Origin: Phoronis australis
Lineage: Eukaryota; Phoronida; Phoronidae
Length of the DNA stretch: 40,060 bases
Assembly (NCBI GenBank): GCA_002633005.1
Contig: NMRA01000843.1
Coordinates: 81,551 to 121,610 of the forward strand
Direction of reading: 5' to 3'
Part shown: positions 18,568 to 29,087 of the stretch, piece after piece
Layout of the letters: every line of letters begins with the position of its first letter
Numbering within the stretch: the stretch's first letter is position 1
Translations under genes and position numbers: made by a program
Notes under the pieces: model-generated
Databases searched by the model: none
The model's input: the letters and a program-made list of their open reading frames with translations, nothing else
What the model was told of the DNA's origin: nothing

Positions 18568-18684
18568 AAGTTTATTGTGTTTGAAGCCGACAGCGGGAGT
18601 TTCCCCAATGTCACCCAAGTCAACAATCCAGCGTACATCGCCTATGAGCACATCTGGGCTACAAAGCAGACCTACAAAACATAG
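18568..18684 (+). CDS. candidate terminal exon of an unidentified gene
   Basis: A C/T-rich tract (ccccccctccttgtcaccatgatag) forms a plausible acceptor ending at 18567. It is followed by 38 codons and TAG. The peptide reads KFIVFEADSGSFPNVTQVN, then PAYIAYEHIWATKQTYKT, with protein-like composition. AATAAA occurs about 100 bases later (18787-18792), which fits a terminal exon. I do not recognise the family and found no upstream exon. The Harbinger-like MITE lies just upstream. The minus strand here is also open between splice-like sites (18671-18560), so the strand is uncertain. Confidence 0.35.
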   Translation, partial: KFIVFEADSGSFPNVTQVNNPAYIAYEHIWATKQTYKT

Positions 18685-19995
18685 TTTTTAACTTCATAAA
18701 TATTTTAGTTGCAATAAGTAAATATTTTTAAAGAGCATTTCTTTCCATCTTACATCTGAAAATCCTGAAACAGCAGAACTGAGTTTAATAAAATAGCCTC
18801 AAAACTTTCCTTCTATTATAGCAAGTGGTTACTAGCAAGGGAGACAAAACACCAAAGACTGATATGAAGCAGTCTAATTTTGAAGGGTATGACCAACCTT
18901 GTTAAAAGTGATGTTTTGATGCTCTTTCTTTGCTTATGCCTCGAATGATCCGCTTGAGGCTAGAAATCGACTTCTCTCATGGTTTGAAAAGATTTGAGAT
19001 GCACTTGTGTAGCTGATCAAGTAACCTAGTTTAGTTTGTGTTTTCAAGTAAGATGTCACTTAAAATCTTCAATAAATATAATCTTCAATAAATATAATAC
19101 CTTCTGTCAAAAACTATTGTTGACTTACTCCACTAACCATGGTCTTCCAATGAAGCACCCTAGGCAGCTTAGGGCAGCACAATAAAAATAAAGATTTCTT
19201 TAAGAAACTTCTTGTAAATGAGTTGCCAAGTAAAAGCAAGCGTGGATGCTATTTCTAATTTCATTTATCAAAAGGCACCTATGGCTGTTTCTTTGTGATG
19301 GGCACTTTATACTTCATTCTAAAACTGCTTTCAATTCGTTCCTTACTGACATTGGAAATGATCTCTGTGCTTGAGAAGAACTGACATCTATGATCACTAC
19401 GAGACACTATGGTCAGTTAAAGTCAAGTCATTCCCACTCTCTGATTGGACCAAGGAACAAGTTGACACACATTTAGAGGTAGCCTAAATCAGAAGTTAAA
19501 CTTTGTTTACAGCAGGCAGGTTTATAACAGGTATAACATTATTACTATTACTACTATTATAATATTTTTTCTAATATGATCATTATAATTGTTATTATTA
19601 TCAGGTAAGCAGCAAACCTTTAGTCAAGTCAACAAATACTTCATTACATGCATATGCCAACACGAAACATAATCTTGGGAAGGGAAAGTAAGAATTATGA
19701 TTATGCAGGAGAAAGCCACACCCATTGGCAAAAATGGCTGAGTACAAAAATGAACTAATCAGTAAGTTTCAGTACCAGTCGTACAGGAAGTGTCTAATTA
19801 TACTTCTTGTAGAATGCAACAAAATCTTTCCAGGATGCAGTTTGAAAAGTGGAGTCCCACAAAAACTTATTTACTTTTCTCAATACATCTCATTGGAGAT
19901 ACATCAACTTAATAACTATGTGATCATTATTAAGCATCCCTTACAAGAATCATTTGGCAGACAACAAAGACAACCTCTGGATGGAGCATTATTAC
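18685..19995. other. no gene recognised
   Basis: AT-rich sequence with a degenerate ATT-triplet tract at about 19535-19600. The open frame 19725-20006 (+) starts MAKMAEYKNELIS with a GTAAGT shortly after, but nothing else supports it as an exon. Confidence 0.45.
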
Positions 19996-20240
19996 AGTCT
20001 CCCTGAGCTTAAAACACACTACTAAGGTATTACAGTCTGCTTGAGCTTATAACACACTATTAACGTATTACAGTCTGCTTGAACTTATAACACAATATTA
20101 AAGTAATAAAGTACTACAGTCTGCTTGAGCTTATAACATACTATTGAAGTATTACAGTTTGCTTGAGCTTAAAACACAATATTAAAGTATTAAAGTGTTA
20201 CAGTCTGCTTGAGCTTATAACACACTACTGAAGTATTACA
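19996..20240. repeat. ~40-bp minisatellite
   Basis: About six units built on ATTACAGTCTGCTTGAGCTT followed by ATAACACACTATTAAAGT. Length varies where an extra attaaagt is inserted. Confidence 0.9.
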
Positions 20241-20384
20241 AAGCCATGTTGAATTGTATATAACATGGAACAACTGGTGTGTGTTTTCTGCTTTTGTGTA
20301 CATTTTGACCTTGTTTGAAGCTTTTAACCCTGCAAGCATATCCTACATTCAGGTTGAAATAATGACATATTACATCTACCTCAC

Positions 20385-20494
20385 CTTCAATCATAAACAA
20401 ATGATGTAGAAGTGCATGGTGGTTGAGAAGCTGATAAGTGCAAAGAGTTGAATCCAACTGTGAACAATTAACGTCAACTAGAACTAAGAGCAAC
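20385..20494 (-). other. weak candidate exon on the minus strand
   Basis: On the minus strand an acceptor tttattgcag is followed by 110 open bases and a donor GAAG|GTGAGG. The peptide includes VLVDVNCSQLDSTLCTY and LLNHHALLHHLFMIEG. It exits with one base. A minus-strand open segment at 18671-18560 would enter with two bases and keep the frame. It lies downstream of the THAP gene on the same strand and could belong to it, but I do not recognise the peptide. The acceptor also lies inside the block duplicated around 20988. Confidence 0.2.
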
Positions 20495-21862
20495 CTGCAA
20501 TAAATAAATGAAACAAATAAGTTAAACATAAACAGAGAGTTTTGTTCAAGGGATAGTGAGCCCTACATCGGCAAGTCAAAATTTTCAACTTCAAAGTAAG
20601 ATAAAATGAAGACTGAAGTCGTAAAGAAGAAGTGTTAACTCGTATCACAATTCAGTGCTTTGAGACTTGTCTCAATACACTGAATCAAAACAATCGAGTC
20701 CATCACTGAATGAAATTCTTGATCCAAAACAATAAACACACAACCAATATACACTCTGCCAATTTAGGGTTCTATATGCCTAAGATGAAGATTAATTTTG
20801 AACATATCTAAGGTATCTATATGTATAACTGCCTACATCTGTCTACTTATCCACATCTACATTTTCAACAAATTCAACAGCCATGTGCTGTTATACCTGG
20901 CTTAAGACTCCTCTCTGATTTTGAGCTCAGTTTATTCAACTTAAAGGGATAATAAAAATCTAAAGTGTGTTAATCCAGATAATTACANGAATCCAACTGT
21001 GAACAATTAACGTCAACTAGAACTAAGAGCAACCTGCAATAAATAAATGAAACAAAACTAAGTTAAACATAAACAAAGAGTTTTGTTCAAGGGATAGTGA
21101 GCCCTACATCGGCAAGTCAAAAATTGTCAACTTCAAAGTAAGATAAAATGAAGACTGAAGTCGTAAAGAAGAAGTGTTAACTCGTATCACAATTCAGGGT
21201 TTTGAGACCTGTCACAAAACACTGAATCAAAACAATCAGGGCTTGGAATGATCAATGACAAAAAACGCAGAAACTTTGAAACTTTTACTCATGCCCGATA
21301 AACAGTCTTGAAATGGTCAATCTTTCCCCGACAACAATCGGGAGGACTAAAAACAAAAAAAAAACGTTACCATCATCAGTAGCATGCGTCTGCGTCCTTT
21401 TAGCTCGCCCGTCCACTCCCAACCCACACATTTTTGGCTGCAGAGCGGTAGTATTTAGTATTTGCCGCCGCGCTTAACAATAACATGAGACGCCATTGAA
21501 AATCATACCACGCTGTCCCAGATGCCCCGGCAATGTTGACAATTTACGTTCCTCCGAAACATAAGGAGCAACTTCCGCTTTTCAAGGTGAACGTCGTCTG
21601 CAACGCCGCGGTAAGAAAGGAGTTTGCCATGGAAATTTTATATCAAATCCGATTTTTTTACGCGGAAATATTATAAAAAAAGCGGAAAGCACATTTGAAA
21701 AAACTGCCTACATCTGTCTACTTATCCACATCTACATTTTCAACAAATTCAACAGCCATGTGCTGTTATACCTGGCTTAAGACTCATCTCTGATTTTGAG
21801 CTCAGTTTATTCAACTTAAAGGGATAATAAAAATCTAAAGTGTGTTAATCCAGATAATTACA
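20450..21862. repeat. direct duplication around a single N (haplotype-like)
   Basis: The block starting gaatccaactgtgaacaatt occurs at 20450 and again at 20989, the first base after the N. The block containing cctacatctgtctacttatc occurs at about 20833 and 21711, and its end (ccagataattaca) falls exactly at the N in the left copy and at 21862 in the right. Between these shared ends the copies differ. The left has about 130 bp of unique sequence. The right has about 470 bp beginning cagggcttggaatga, which contains a CpG-rich patch at 21400-21610. Confidence 0.8.
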
Positions 21863-22418
21863 GTAACAATATTCTTTCAGGTCAATAAAAGTACATATCA
21901 AAGACATTACATTATTAACGATGTAGGTTTTGAGCCAAATAAATAGTAAAAACTCAACACAATTATTGTTAACATTCTGTATTACAGTTAGATTCAGACT
22001 GGCTATTAAGGAGAGTCTTGCCATAGTTTTTTAAATGTTAGAGCTTTGTTGAATGGAAACCTGGGGTCGGTTGAGCTCACCCTTTGGGAGTAGTTTTGAC
22101 CACTGTAGGTGATTGGTTTACAAGTGAGTTTTGGTTCAGTTGATTTTGTTACTTTTGACCTGTTGTTGTGGTTTGATGTACTCCTTGAGGATGACAAATT
22201 GAATTTCATGGAAACATTGGACTCATGCATATAATGCAAATATAAGAGTGTTAACAACAATAAATGCTGGGTTTCTACACTAAATTAAACAGATATAATT
22301 TTTTGATAATTACAGTAAGTATAGAGATGAACCTCATGAAGGAAATTCATATATATTATAACAACTTCTTCAACCACAGAGGAAGCAATTGTCACCATTT
22401 TCAATGATGCCCTGTTAC

Positions 22419-22514
22419 CTCAGCTAAGAGCTTTATTCCAGCACCATTGTATGGTGGCTCAGCAGATAGGGGTGTTCCACTGGGCACCTCCGCGGCATAG
22501 CTGTGCTCTATCAG
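22419..22514 (-). CDS. probable third exon of the THAP gene
   Basis: On the minus strand a good acceptor (ctttttcag) ends at 22515. It is followed by 32 open codons and a donor GAG|GTAACA at 22418. The peptide reads LIEHSYAAEVPSGTPLS, then AEPPYNGAGIKLLAE. It enters and leaves in phase 0, matching the phase 0 donor proposed for THAP exon 2 (ATG|GTTTGT at 22900). I do not recognise the segment, so membership in this gene rests on strand, order and phase. Confidence 0.42.
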
Positions 22515-22659
22515 CTGAAAAAGTAACATTTGCACTGTAACTGAAATACAACATGCAGGACCAAAACTATATTCACAATTTTATAACACAATGTTTCACA
22601 AAAGTGTTTTGCCCTCTTAAGATATCATCTCTTTGTCAATTTGTGGCATCAATAACATT

Positions 22660-22845
22660 GTANCCTCGGAGTACCTGTTGAAAGCCTATCATAGTACCCA
22701 TTGAAGGCCCTCTGGACTACCTGTTAAAGGCCCTTCCGAGTACCAGTTGAAGGCCCTTCAGAGTACCCGTTGAAGGCCCTTCAGAGTACCTGTTGAACGT
22801 CCTTCAGAGCACTCGTTGAAGGACTTTCGGAGTAAAGTACTAGAC
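22660..22845. repeat. 23-bp minisatellite next to single N
   Basis: About seven to eight units of TTGAAGGCCCTTCAGAGTACC plus CG, with substitutions, starting right after the N at 22663. The array lies in the intron between THAP exons 2 and 3 (minus strand). Confidence 0.85.
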
Positions 22846-22900
22846 CCATAATAGGAGGCTAGTGGACTAATTGAATATCAAAATCCACATTCACACAAAC

Positions 22901-23159
22901 CATCCTGGAAGTTGCTGTCTCTTGCACAGATACACTAGTAGGCTTGCATGCTCTCAGAGCTGTAAGCTTCCTCCCCCTGGGAAGGCTCTTGGTTAGAAAA
23001 AGGCGTGGCACTGCATCAGGGCGTAGCTTTGAGTGGTGCGGATCCATAAATGCATTGTCCTCGAAATGTACACTACACATCCGACAATTGATGTTTAAGT
23101 AAACAGCATTTCTGCTTATCAGGTCCTCACGTTTGCTGTTTATAACCCATCTCTTGCAT
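22901..23159 (-). CDS. THAP gene exon 2 (second half of the zinc finger)
   Basis: The acceptor ctttatacattcag ends at 23160 (minus strand). The first base completes an AGA codon with exon 1. The peptide CKRWVINSKREDLISRNAVY, then CRMCSVHFEDNAFMD, LRPDAVPRLF, is the second half of a THAP domain. It has the conserved Trp, the C-x2-H ligand pair (CSVH) and the AVPxxF motif. A basic stretch (PRGRKLTALRACK) follows. The proposed donor ATG|GTTTGT at 22900 is in phase 0. If it is not used, the frame stays open to a stop at 22859. Confidence 0.75.
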
Positions 23160-23416
23160 CTGAATGTATAAAGAAAGAAATGAAAGAGAGTACAGTTTAT
23201 ATCCAACAATAGAAGCATCAATGCGCTTAGGATTAGCAAAATAAGGATCAACTAATCAGTAGACCCAATCATAAAAACCACGTACAAAATTTTGCTAGTG
23301 ATCGAATAAAACCCTGAACTTAAAGGTAAAACAAGTTCAAATAACTTTTCCAATATCACTGGTTGATTGGCAACAGATCCACACCAAAAAGTCTTTGCTC
23401 CAATCCTAGATCTCAC

Positions 23417-23535
23417 CTATCTTTATCAGTGGGGAAGCGGAAGAAGTGTAAGTCACGATTTTTCAACTGACTGTTGCTGCAGCCATAAGCAGCGCAAAAA
23501 GCTCCGTTACTTTTTTTACGGACTGGGGCCGCCAT
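23417..23535 (-). CDS. THAP gene exon 1 (start codon and first half of the zinc finger)
   Basis: On the minus strand, from an ATG at 23535, the peptide is MAAPVRKKSNGAFCAAYGCS, continuing NSQLKNRDLHFFRFPTDKD before the donor AG|GTGAGA at 23416. The C-x4-C pair and the LHFFRFP strand are the N-terminal half of a C2CH THAP domain. The exon leaves with two bases. Splicing over a 257-bp intron to 23159 gives one continuous THAP domain in frame. THAP domains bind DNA in transcription regulators and in P-element-type transposases. Which of these applies here is not known. Confidence 0.8.
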
Positions 23536-25496
23536 ATCTTGTCCTGTGAATCTCTGAAGATATGTGACGCAAAACTATCTGCAGAAGTATTATCTAAGAG
23601 AATCTATATAAAGTACATGATCAGATAAAATGTCACTGATCGCGAATATCCACCATGTTTGTTTTCGTAGTAGCACACGCCCGCTAGGTAACGCTACGGT
23701 CCATAAACAATGTCCGTCACTGGCAGGTGGCGCTGTGTCAGATGTTCGCCCAATGGGATTTCACCAGAATTTCCAGGCGTCAGTGGACGGGAAACGAAAC
23801 TGTTTTTTCACGGCAGTTGATGGCAGAATTTAGCGCATAGCCTGTAAGTGGGTGTGACTGTCATGCTAACGTATAAATTGAAGAGACTCGATACGGGGCT
23901 CTCTTCGTCTTGGCGTAGGGGTTTGTGCGGTCTGTGACCCGGTTGACAAGGTCTGGCCTCTCCGTCTCAGTCGCCAAATGACACTCAGTCAGTCAGTGTC
24001 GCCTGTCGGACCATGCGCGAACCCAGCCTGTAATAATATGGGGGGGTCGAATTTCCGACGATGTGGACCTTTTACTAACCAAAAAGCGGGAGGACTAAAA
24101 AAATCAGGTTATCCACGTCCAGAGCTTTGAATTGTGCCGGCATATNAAACTCTGCCCTGCTCCCCCCCCCCCAACTCAAAATCCTGGATTCGCCTCTTCT
24201 GACATGATAAGCGATGCCAGTCTCGCTTGGTCCTTCCCACGTTGTCGGTACGTGGGACCCCGCCGGGGTAGTGGATCGTTGTTGATGCTGCCGAATTCTT
24301 GTGCCGGTCGACCATTGCGCGGCGGCTTTCCGATGTCGGGCCAAGAGAGTCCAAGTCTAAGTGACGCCTTTTATATAGTCTTCATGTGCGCACACAGCCT
24401 TTAATATGGCCCGGGGGACTCGAATTTCTGGCGATGTGGACCTTTTGCTGACAAAAAAGCGGTAGGACATGGGCGGCGCAGCACTGAGTGAAAAAAGTGT
24501 GGGGGCTTTATATATAGCCCCCCCTGTGTCGCACCATCTATACACCATGTGCGGCGTAGCACTGAAAAAAGTGGGGGTTGTAATAGTATTGTGATTTGTA
24601 CTGGAACTACACTTACCTTATATGGCACAATTAGTTAGAATGGTTTATTATGTAAGTCTTGCCAAACAGTTCTATGAAATGTGACTCATATGCACGTGGT
24701 CTTGTGTATTGCAAAAACATGTTGTTGATAGGCGGAAGCTCACAATTCACAGCTCTGGACGTGATACCCCGTTTTTTTAGTCCTTCGGCTTTTTTGTATG
24801 TAAAAGGTCCACATCCTCGGAAATACGAGCCCCCATATTAAGGGCTGGGTGCGCGCATGTAGCCCCCTGCAGCCCTGGTGTGCCGCCCATGCATGACTAA
24901 AATAAGACGGGGCGGCCACCTCCAGAACTGTGACCTATGCGTCTGCGCCTTTTTAGTGGACTTTTGTCTCGTTTTGTCGGATTTTTTGTTTCTCTGAGGC
25001 GGACCCGTTTTTGCCCACATCGCGCTCATGACCTTAGGCTTACAAAGTCACTATGGTAATGGTATTCGAATCGAACTTAGCCGTAGGAATCAAGTTCATT
25101 CCATAAAGCATCAGAGCAATCGTGGTTACCGAAACATAGTCACGTGGCCCATGTACGTGATGCCCTAATGAAACTTCAGGTGGCGCGAGAACCGCAGTCT
25201 CCAGTGCCCGATTTCGCATTGGGCCAAAGTTAACTAACGTACGCTCCCCGCAGACAAAGTGTGTTATACTGTGTATGCAGTTAACTCCGTCCATGCTACT
25301 GGCTTGTTTATATTCGGGAGATATCCCACTTTCCTTGCCGTCGCGTCAGTCGGGTAAACCCGTTTTGTTAAAATGTGTTCTTTTATGCGGTACTCAGTTT
25401 AGACCTGATTTTTGTGTGAAGATTAGTCTACGCGTCGGCTTGAGACTTCACAAAATACCCGGCGAAGTGTTTCCTATTAGTCCATATGTCGGGCTN
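23536..25496. other. repeat-rich region, no gene recognised
   Basis: Copies of dispersed family A lie at about 24010-24110, 24385-24470 and 24770-25030. A MITE end related to 14537-14634 lies at about 24147-24197, directly after the N at 24146. At 24469-24508 and 24545-24576 there are two similar segments (gcggcgcagcactga / gcggcgtagcactga), with a hairpin GGGGGCT/AGCCCCC at about 24502-24524 between them. Open frames here have no motifs. Confidence 0.5.
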
Positions 25497-26265
25497 TATT
25501 TCAAATTTTATGAAAATCTGTTGAGGACCTTTGAAGATACTGAGTTAAACATAAAAAATAAATTGCCACTAGGGGGCACAGTAGTAATCAGATCTGTTCG
25601 AAAGTTGTTGTCATCTGTAGTCAACAACATATAAATACACTTGCTAAATTAAGTAAAGATCCTGAGAACGGTTTAGGAGATACAGCCATAGGCACAACAA
25701 AAACAAAACTGCCAATAGGAGGCGCCACAGAAGTCGAAATCGTCGGAAAATCATCGTCAACCGTCCTCTTCATAGTAAGCACATACATGCCAATTTTCAC
25801 AATCATCCTTTGAACGGTTTGGTTGACAGAGGGGTGGACGCAAAAAAAAAGATTCGAAAACAGTAAAAATGGGCACTAGGTGGCGCAAACTAACGTCGTA
25901 TCCATCCAAAAACGGTAGGATAGTGTCATATCAATAATACGTGCCTACATACCAAATTTCATGAAAATCCGTTCAGAACTTTAAGATACAAAGGTAAGCG
26001 TAAAAAACTAAAATTGCCATTATGGGGCACACCGGTAGTCGGATCCGTCCAAAAGTTCACTCATGCCCTCCCATTCATGAATGGAACATATGTGCCAAAT
26101 TTCATGAACGTATGTCAAAGAGTTTTGGAGATAGAGCAGCGGACGCCGCCCAGACGGACGGAGATGACGGCAAAATGCGTCCACATATAAATCAGACCTG
26201 TGTACCACCAAAACCCCATTGGAGTACTCTGAACACTAGATTTGCAGATTTCGAGTACAGATAAA
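25497..26265. repeat. dispersed family B, internally periodic (~150 bp)
   Basis: Successive units repeat the words aaatttcatgaaaatccgtt, then gagata-type words, then attgccactagggggcac and agtcggatccgtcc, in diverged form. About four to five units run from 25497 to 26160. The reverse complement of the same arrangement is found at 35560-35890. No coding sequence was seen. It starts at the N at 25496. Confidence 0.7.
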
Positions 26266-27393
26266 ATTTACCCTAAAATATGGGGGGGTTAATTTTCACA
26301 GTGGACCTTTCACTAACTAAAAAAAGAAAAAAACGAGTTTGTTCAATGTTCAGAGCTTTCGCCGATCCATGCCAGTATTGTAGAACAACTATTCAATTTT
26401 GAAAACTTCGCAAATATCATAGCCTTAATATCATTGTTGGTAACGAGATTTTCTCCGAGGTTTCGCAAGCACTGTGGACAAAAGAGCAACAGGTGGTTAA
26501 ACTCTACTCGATTAATGCCCAAAATTACATGGGTTCTCCGTAGTCTTTCATGCTTTTCATGCAAAGGGCCATTTCACGATGCGATATTTGTGAGTGCACG
26601 GTAACGGAGTACACACAGTTTGAGCCAATGATGCGATACAAAAAGTTTTTACCATTAGGTCTGCAGCAGTGACGTGCATTCTCCGTAAGCCCTGAATTCT
26701 ACCAATAGCCCACGTCTCCCTTACCCCGTCATGTCAAAGGTTTTATATAAAAGTATAAAACAAGGATTATTATTTCCGAGATACCAGATCATGTGATGCG
26801 CCGACTGGATCTAGACGCGAGAACTTCGCGACCATGCAAGATTACGCAATCGCTGTTTCCCTGTGTGCCGCTAGGTGCTCAGCAGCCAGCTGGCTAGTCA
26901 CGTAGGGGACCAGCGAGGATAACGCATTACAAGCAAAAGTCCGTTACCATACTAGATTCCTTCGTGAGATTCTTGCGTCTAAGATTATCGCATGCAGTTG
27001 GTATACTTCTCTTAAAATAAACAGAAAAGGAGACTGCGTGTAATAAAAATAAATATGTATTCGTATCACATGGTGCATTTGACGATTNGAGGATAACGCA
27101 TTACAAGCAAAAGTCCGTTACCATACTAGATTCCTTCGTGAGATTCTTGCGTCTAAGATTATCGCGTGCAGTTGGTATACTTCTCTTAAACAGTACACAC
27201 CATGGATTTTTGCACATTTTGAATTACCGGTGGCCACAGACTAAATGTATGACGTAAAATTTAGCTAAACCCAAGTTTATTTTGTGTAATTAGCTCAAAA
27301 TTTTGATTTTTCTTTCAATTTTGCCAATTTTCACATTTCCCGCCATGTGACGTCATGGGTTGAACACAAGAGATCAGTGACTAGCATTGAACA
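26266..27393. other. non-coding spacer with a short duplication at a single N
   Basis: A family A fragment lies at 26270-26330. A 102-bp block beginning gaggataacgcattacaag occurs at 26915-27016 and again at 27089-27190, starting at the base after the N at 27088. No exon was recognised in the rest. Confidence 0.6.
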
Positions 27394-27608
27394 ATGGCGG
27401 AGACCAGGGAATTTGAAAGTGACGACGATTATGAGGAAGAATTGAACGAATACTATGAAGAAACGTATGAGAATGGTGGCCAGGATGAGGAAATGGGGTT
27501 GCACGAAAGCGAGAACAAGTTTAATGTGCTACCGGCTGCGTACTTTTCTACTTTGAGCCTTATGAACTGGATCCTCCCGCGAGAGAAGCGGCCTCGGGCT
27601 CGGCGAGT
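27394..27608 (+). pseudogene. acidic N-terminal exon, possibly P2X7-C-terminal-like protein, broken or truncated
   Basis: An ATG in good context (ttgaacaATGGCGG) opens a strongly acidic peptide, MAETREFESDDDYEEELNEY and onward, rich in Glu, Asp and Tyr, running into the N gap at 27609. In a different frame near 27545-27608 the DNA reads YFEPYELDPPAREAASGSAS. This resembles the FEP...PPAR lead-in of invertebrate proteins carrying the zinc-binding P2X7 C-terminal domain. If that is the true reading, a frameshift lies between about 27520 and 27550. The diagnostic Cys-rich domain would be inside the gap, so the family call is tentative. Confidence 0.3.
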
Positions 27609-27704
27609 NNNNNNNNNNNNNNNNNNNNNNNNNNNNNNNNNNNNNNNNNNNNNNNNNNNNNNNNNNNNNNNNNNNNNNNNNNNNNNNNNNNNNNNNNNNN
27701 NNNN

Positions 27705-27885
27705 AGTCGAAACGCGAGTTCTCAAAGTGGGCAGAACACAGAGTGGCCCCGGACCGAATCGCTTGGTCCACGATGACGTCTCACACTCTCGTTCGGAGCA
27801 CGAAGCGATGCCACTTCTGCGCAACTTTGGTATCCTTCGGAACACCGAGACGTTCTCCGCCTGGCTACTGTTGCTGCAGCCTCCG
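27705..27885 (-). pseudogene. broken THAP domain (second THAP locus)
   Basis: Read on the minus strand, one frame gives RCVSGGCSNSSQAENVSVF. After a frameshift another frame gives PKDTKVAQKWHRFVLRTRV, a stop, then DQAIRSGATLCSAHFENSRF up to the N gap. Together these are the C-x4-C start, the FP block, the Trp and the C-x2-H pair (CSAH) of a THAP domain. The frameshift and in-frame stop mark it as a pseudogene, unless they are assembly errors beside the gap. It is separate from the intact THAP exons at 22901-23535. Confidence 0.6.
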
Positions 27886-29087
27886 GAAACACATCTTGAT
27901 CCCTCTACGAACCTTCTCGACGCTAAATGTATTTTGCTTTCTCTTCACTCAATACACTTTGTCTCTGATACGAACGACTTGGGTTCAACCCATGACGTTG
28001 TACATAATAATTTTTTTTTTTTAATTTTTGCGTGTTTCTTTATGAGCTGTGCTCTAAAGGCACTGAAATCTTGTAAGATATAATAATAAAATTTATTTTG
28101 AGGTACAAGAGTCATGTTGTGTACACTTTAAAAGTTTAGTTGAGGGCTTTTAAATTTTGTGCCGCTATGAAACGACAATCAACTGGTTGCTAATCGGTAC
28201 TAAAATATTTTAAGAAGATGCCGAGATCATAAAGCACGGGACCAAATCCTCCTGCTGAAAGTGATTCATTTGCTGAAACTAATATTCCTGAAACGGATCC
28301 GTCCACGTCTGCAGATGATCCAGACAATGACTTTTCACAGTGGCCAAGCGTGTGGAATTACGATCAGTGGATGGAATTCAAGAAAAAAGTATCCCTGGTT
28401 GGAACACAAGGATGGAAAGTTGGGTTGCGTTTCTTGCTATAATCTACTAGACCTAGGTTTGATGAAAGGAAGTTGCGTATCAATATCTTCGGAGTGAACT
28501 CAGTTTCTGATAGAAGCAGCTGGAGATTCCCAACTGGCTAAACTTAAGTCGCTCACCGCTAGTAAAATCAGTCGTCATATGAGCTCTAAAGCCCACAACA
28601 TTGCTCAAAGTATTGACGAAACGAAAAGTAAAAGGGCAATTGAAAATACATTAGTTAAAGTTGCAGCTCATGAGCAGAACGCAACGGAAAACGTCTTCAG
28701 AACAGCATATTCACTTGTTTAAATGAATCATCTGTTCACCGATCACGAGCATATCATAAACCTTCAAAAACTGAATGGTTTGAATTTGGGTGTTACGCTC
28801 CATTCTCATTTCAGTGCAACGTCCAAAAACAAGCACATAAGCAAGCAAATGCGCGAAAAAAAACGTCAGTACAGTTATGGCAGAAAATAGCTAGATAACT
28901 GTTAGTGGATGAAGCGACAACGGTAAGCAAATCAAGCGCATTGATCATTTACATAAGAGCATCTATTGGTGGTAGCGATCCACTTTTTATAATGCTTGAC
29001 CTTGTCCAGCTTGAACAACAAACTGCCGAATCCATTGAAGCGTCCCTCCTTAACAGTCTACAGCACTGTGGTGGAATATTTACAAGA

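Noticed and set aside
22006-22285. Ser-rich minus-strand open frame (HESNVSMKFNL...) as a further THAP-gene exon
   Set aside because: There is a fair donor (AGG|GTGAGC near 22083) but no good acceptor, and the phase does not connect to the candidate exon at 20494 without another unseen exon. Left unassigned.
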